A stretch of DNA of 14,443 nt from an uncultured Fenollaria sp. GTDB lineage: Bacteria; Bacillota; Clostridia; Tissierellales; Peptoniphilaceae. This document shows, one piece after another, positions 14,345 through 14,443 of this stretch (within the stretch, counting starts at the first letter, position 1; each line of letters opens with the position of its first letter). The notes beneath the pieces are model-generated. The model was given only the letters and a program-made list of their open reading frames with translations, had not been told where the DNA came from and ran no database searches. The stretch spans positions 1 through 14,443 of the forward strand of contig NZ_CAKPYL010000038.1 of assembly GCF_934202865.1 (NCBI RefSeq), in the 5' to 3' direction. A program made the position numbers and the translations under genes.

Positions 14345-14443
14345 GTCATCTGGAAAAACCATATGGCAAGCAAAACTGAATAAAAGTGAAAAGAACGATT
14401 TAAACCAATCAATTTTTTTATTGATAAATAATTTCGAATTTAA
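14345..14443 (+). other. Untranslated leader of the downstream transcript, running off the window
   Basis: About 100 bases follow the predicted start site without a coding frame. Two weak hairpins can be drawn: CAT-C-TGG with CCA-T-ATG around AAAAA (14347-14365, one mismatch), and ATCAAT with ATTGAT around six T (14408-14425). The stretch around 14371-14390 (AAAACTGAATAAAAGTG) is reminiscent of Firmicute pre-rRNA spacer sequence. No clear boxA (TGCTCTTTGA-like) was found. It probably belongs to the pre-16S leader; an mRNA leader is the alternative. Confidence 0.5.

Noticed and set aside
1..14443. CRISPR array, insertion sequence, prophage or defence island
   Set aside because: No spaced direct repeats, transposase, integrase, terminal inverted repeats or defence-type domains were seen; gene content is housekeeping with continuous operon spacing.

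Overview
The window is AT-rich and densely coded, and looks like the chromosome of a low-GC anaerobic Firmicute. The gene order (rRNA methyltransferase, pheS, pheT, zapA, U32 protein, mutS2, argS, B12-type radical SAM with a DUF4080-like tail) and the heavy use of AGA for arginine suggest the Clostridia/Tissierellia (Peptoniphilaceae-like). This is an inference from gene content and codon use, not a database result. The start of the block resembles the Bacillus subtilis order ysgA-pheS-pheT-rnhC-zapA-yshB-polX-mutSB. Here rnhC, yshB and polX are absent and a U32 gene lies between zapA and mutS2.

Layout: ten genes, all on the + strand, run from base 1 to 14071 with almost no spacing. They are a TrmH/SpoU-type methyltransferase whose 5' end lies outside the window (1-642), pheS (682-1704), pheT (1714-4089), zapA (4101-4571), a long U32 protein resembling RlhA (4561-6636), mutS2 (6645-9014), argS (9024-10721), a radical SAM protein (10721-12415), a multi-pass membrane protein (about 12369-13112) and a TPR protein (13112-14071). 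The largest gap is 39 bases, before pheS, and it holds a consensus extended -10 promoter. Four junctions overlap. A strong intrinsic terminator at 14079-14115 ends the block. It probably works as one operon, or one long transcript with an extra start before pheS.

After the terminator, about 330 bases lack genes. This stretch contains a weak promoter candidate, AT tracts that look curved or UP-element-like, and a near-perfect sigma-A promoter (TTGACA, 17 bases, TAGAAT) followed by about 100 bases of untranslated leader that runs off the window. This is what the front of an rRNA operon looks like, but the 16S gene itself is not in the window.

How the genes fit together: most known members serve translation. 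Two aminoacyl-tRNA synthetases (Phe, Arg) charge tRNA, the methyltransferase and the U32 protein probably modify RNA, and MutS2 has a recently described role in rescuing collided ribosomes besides its DNA-recombination role. ZapA belongs to cell division. The last three genes (radical SAM, membrane protein, TPR) have no function I can assign, but their overlapping starts suggest coupled expression.

No mobile element, CRISPR array, tRNA, T-box or obvious new defence system was found. It is mostly an ordinary housekeeping region. The points worth a second look are a changed motif residue in the methyltransferase, Shine-Dalgarno-less starts, the uncharacterised three-gene tail and the strong promoter at the right edge.
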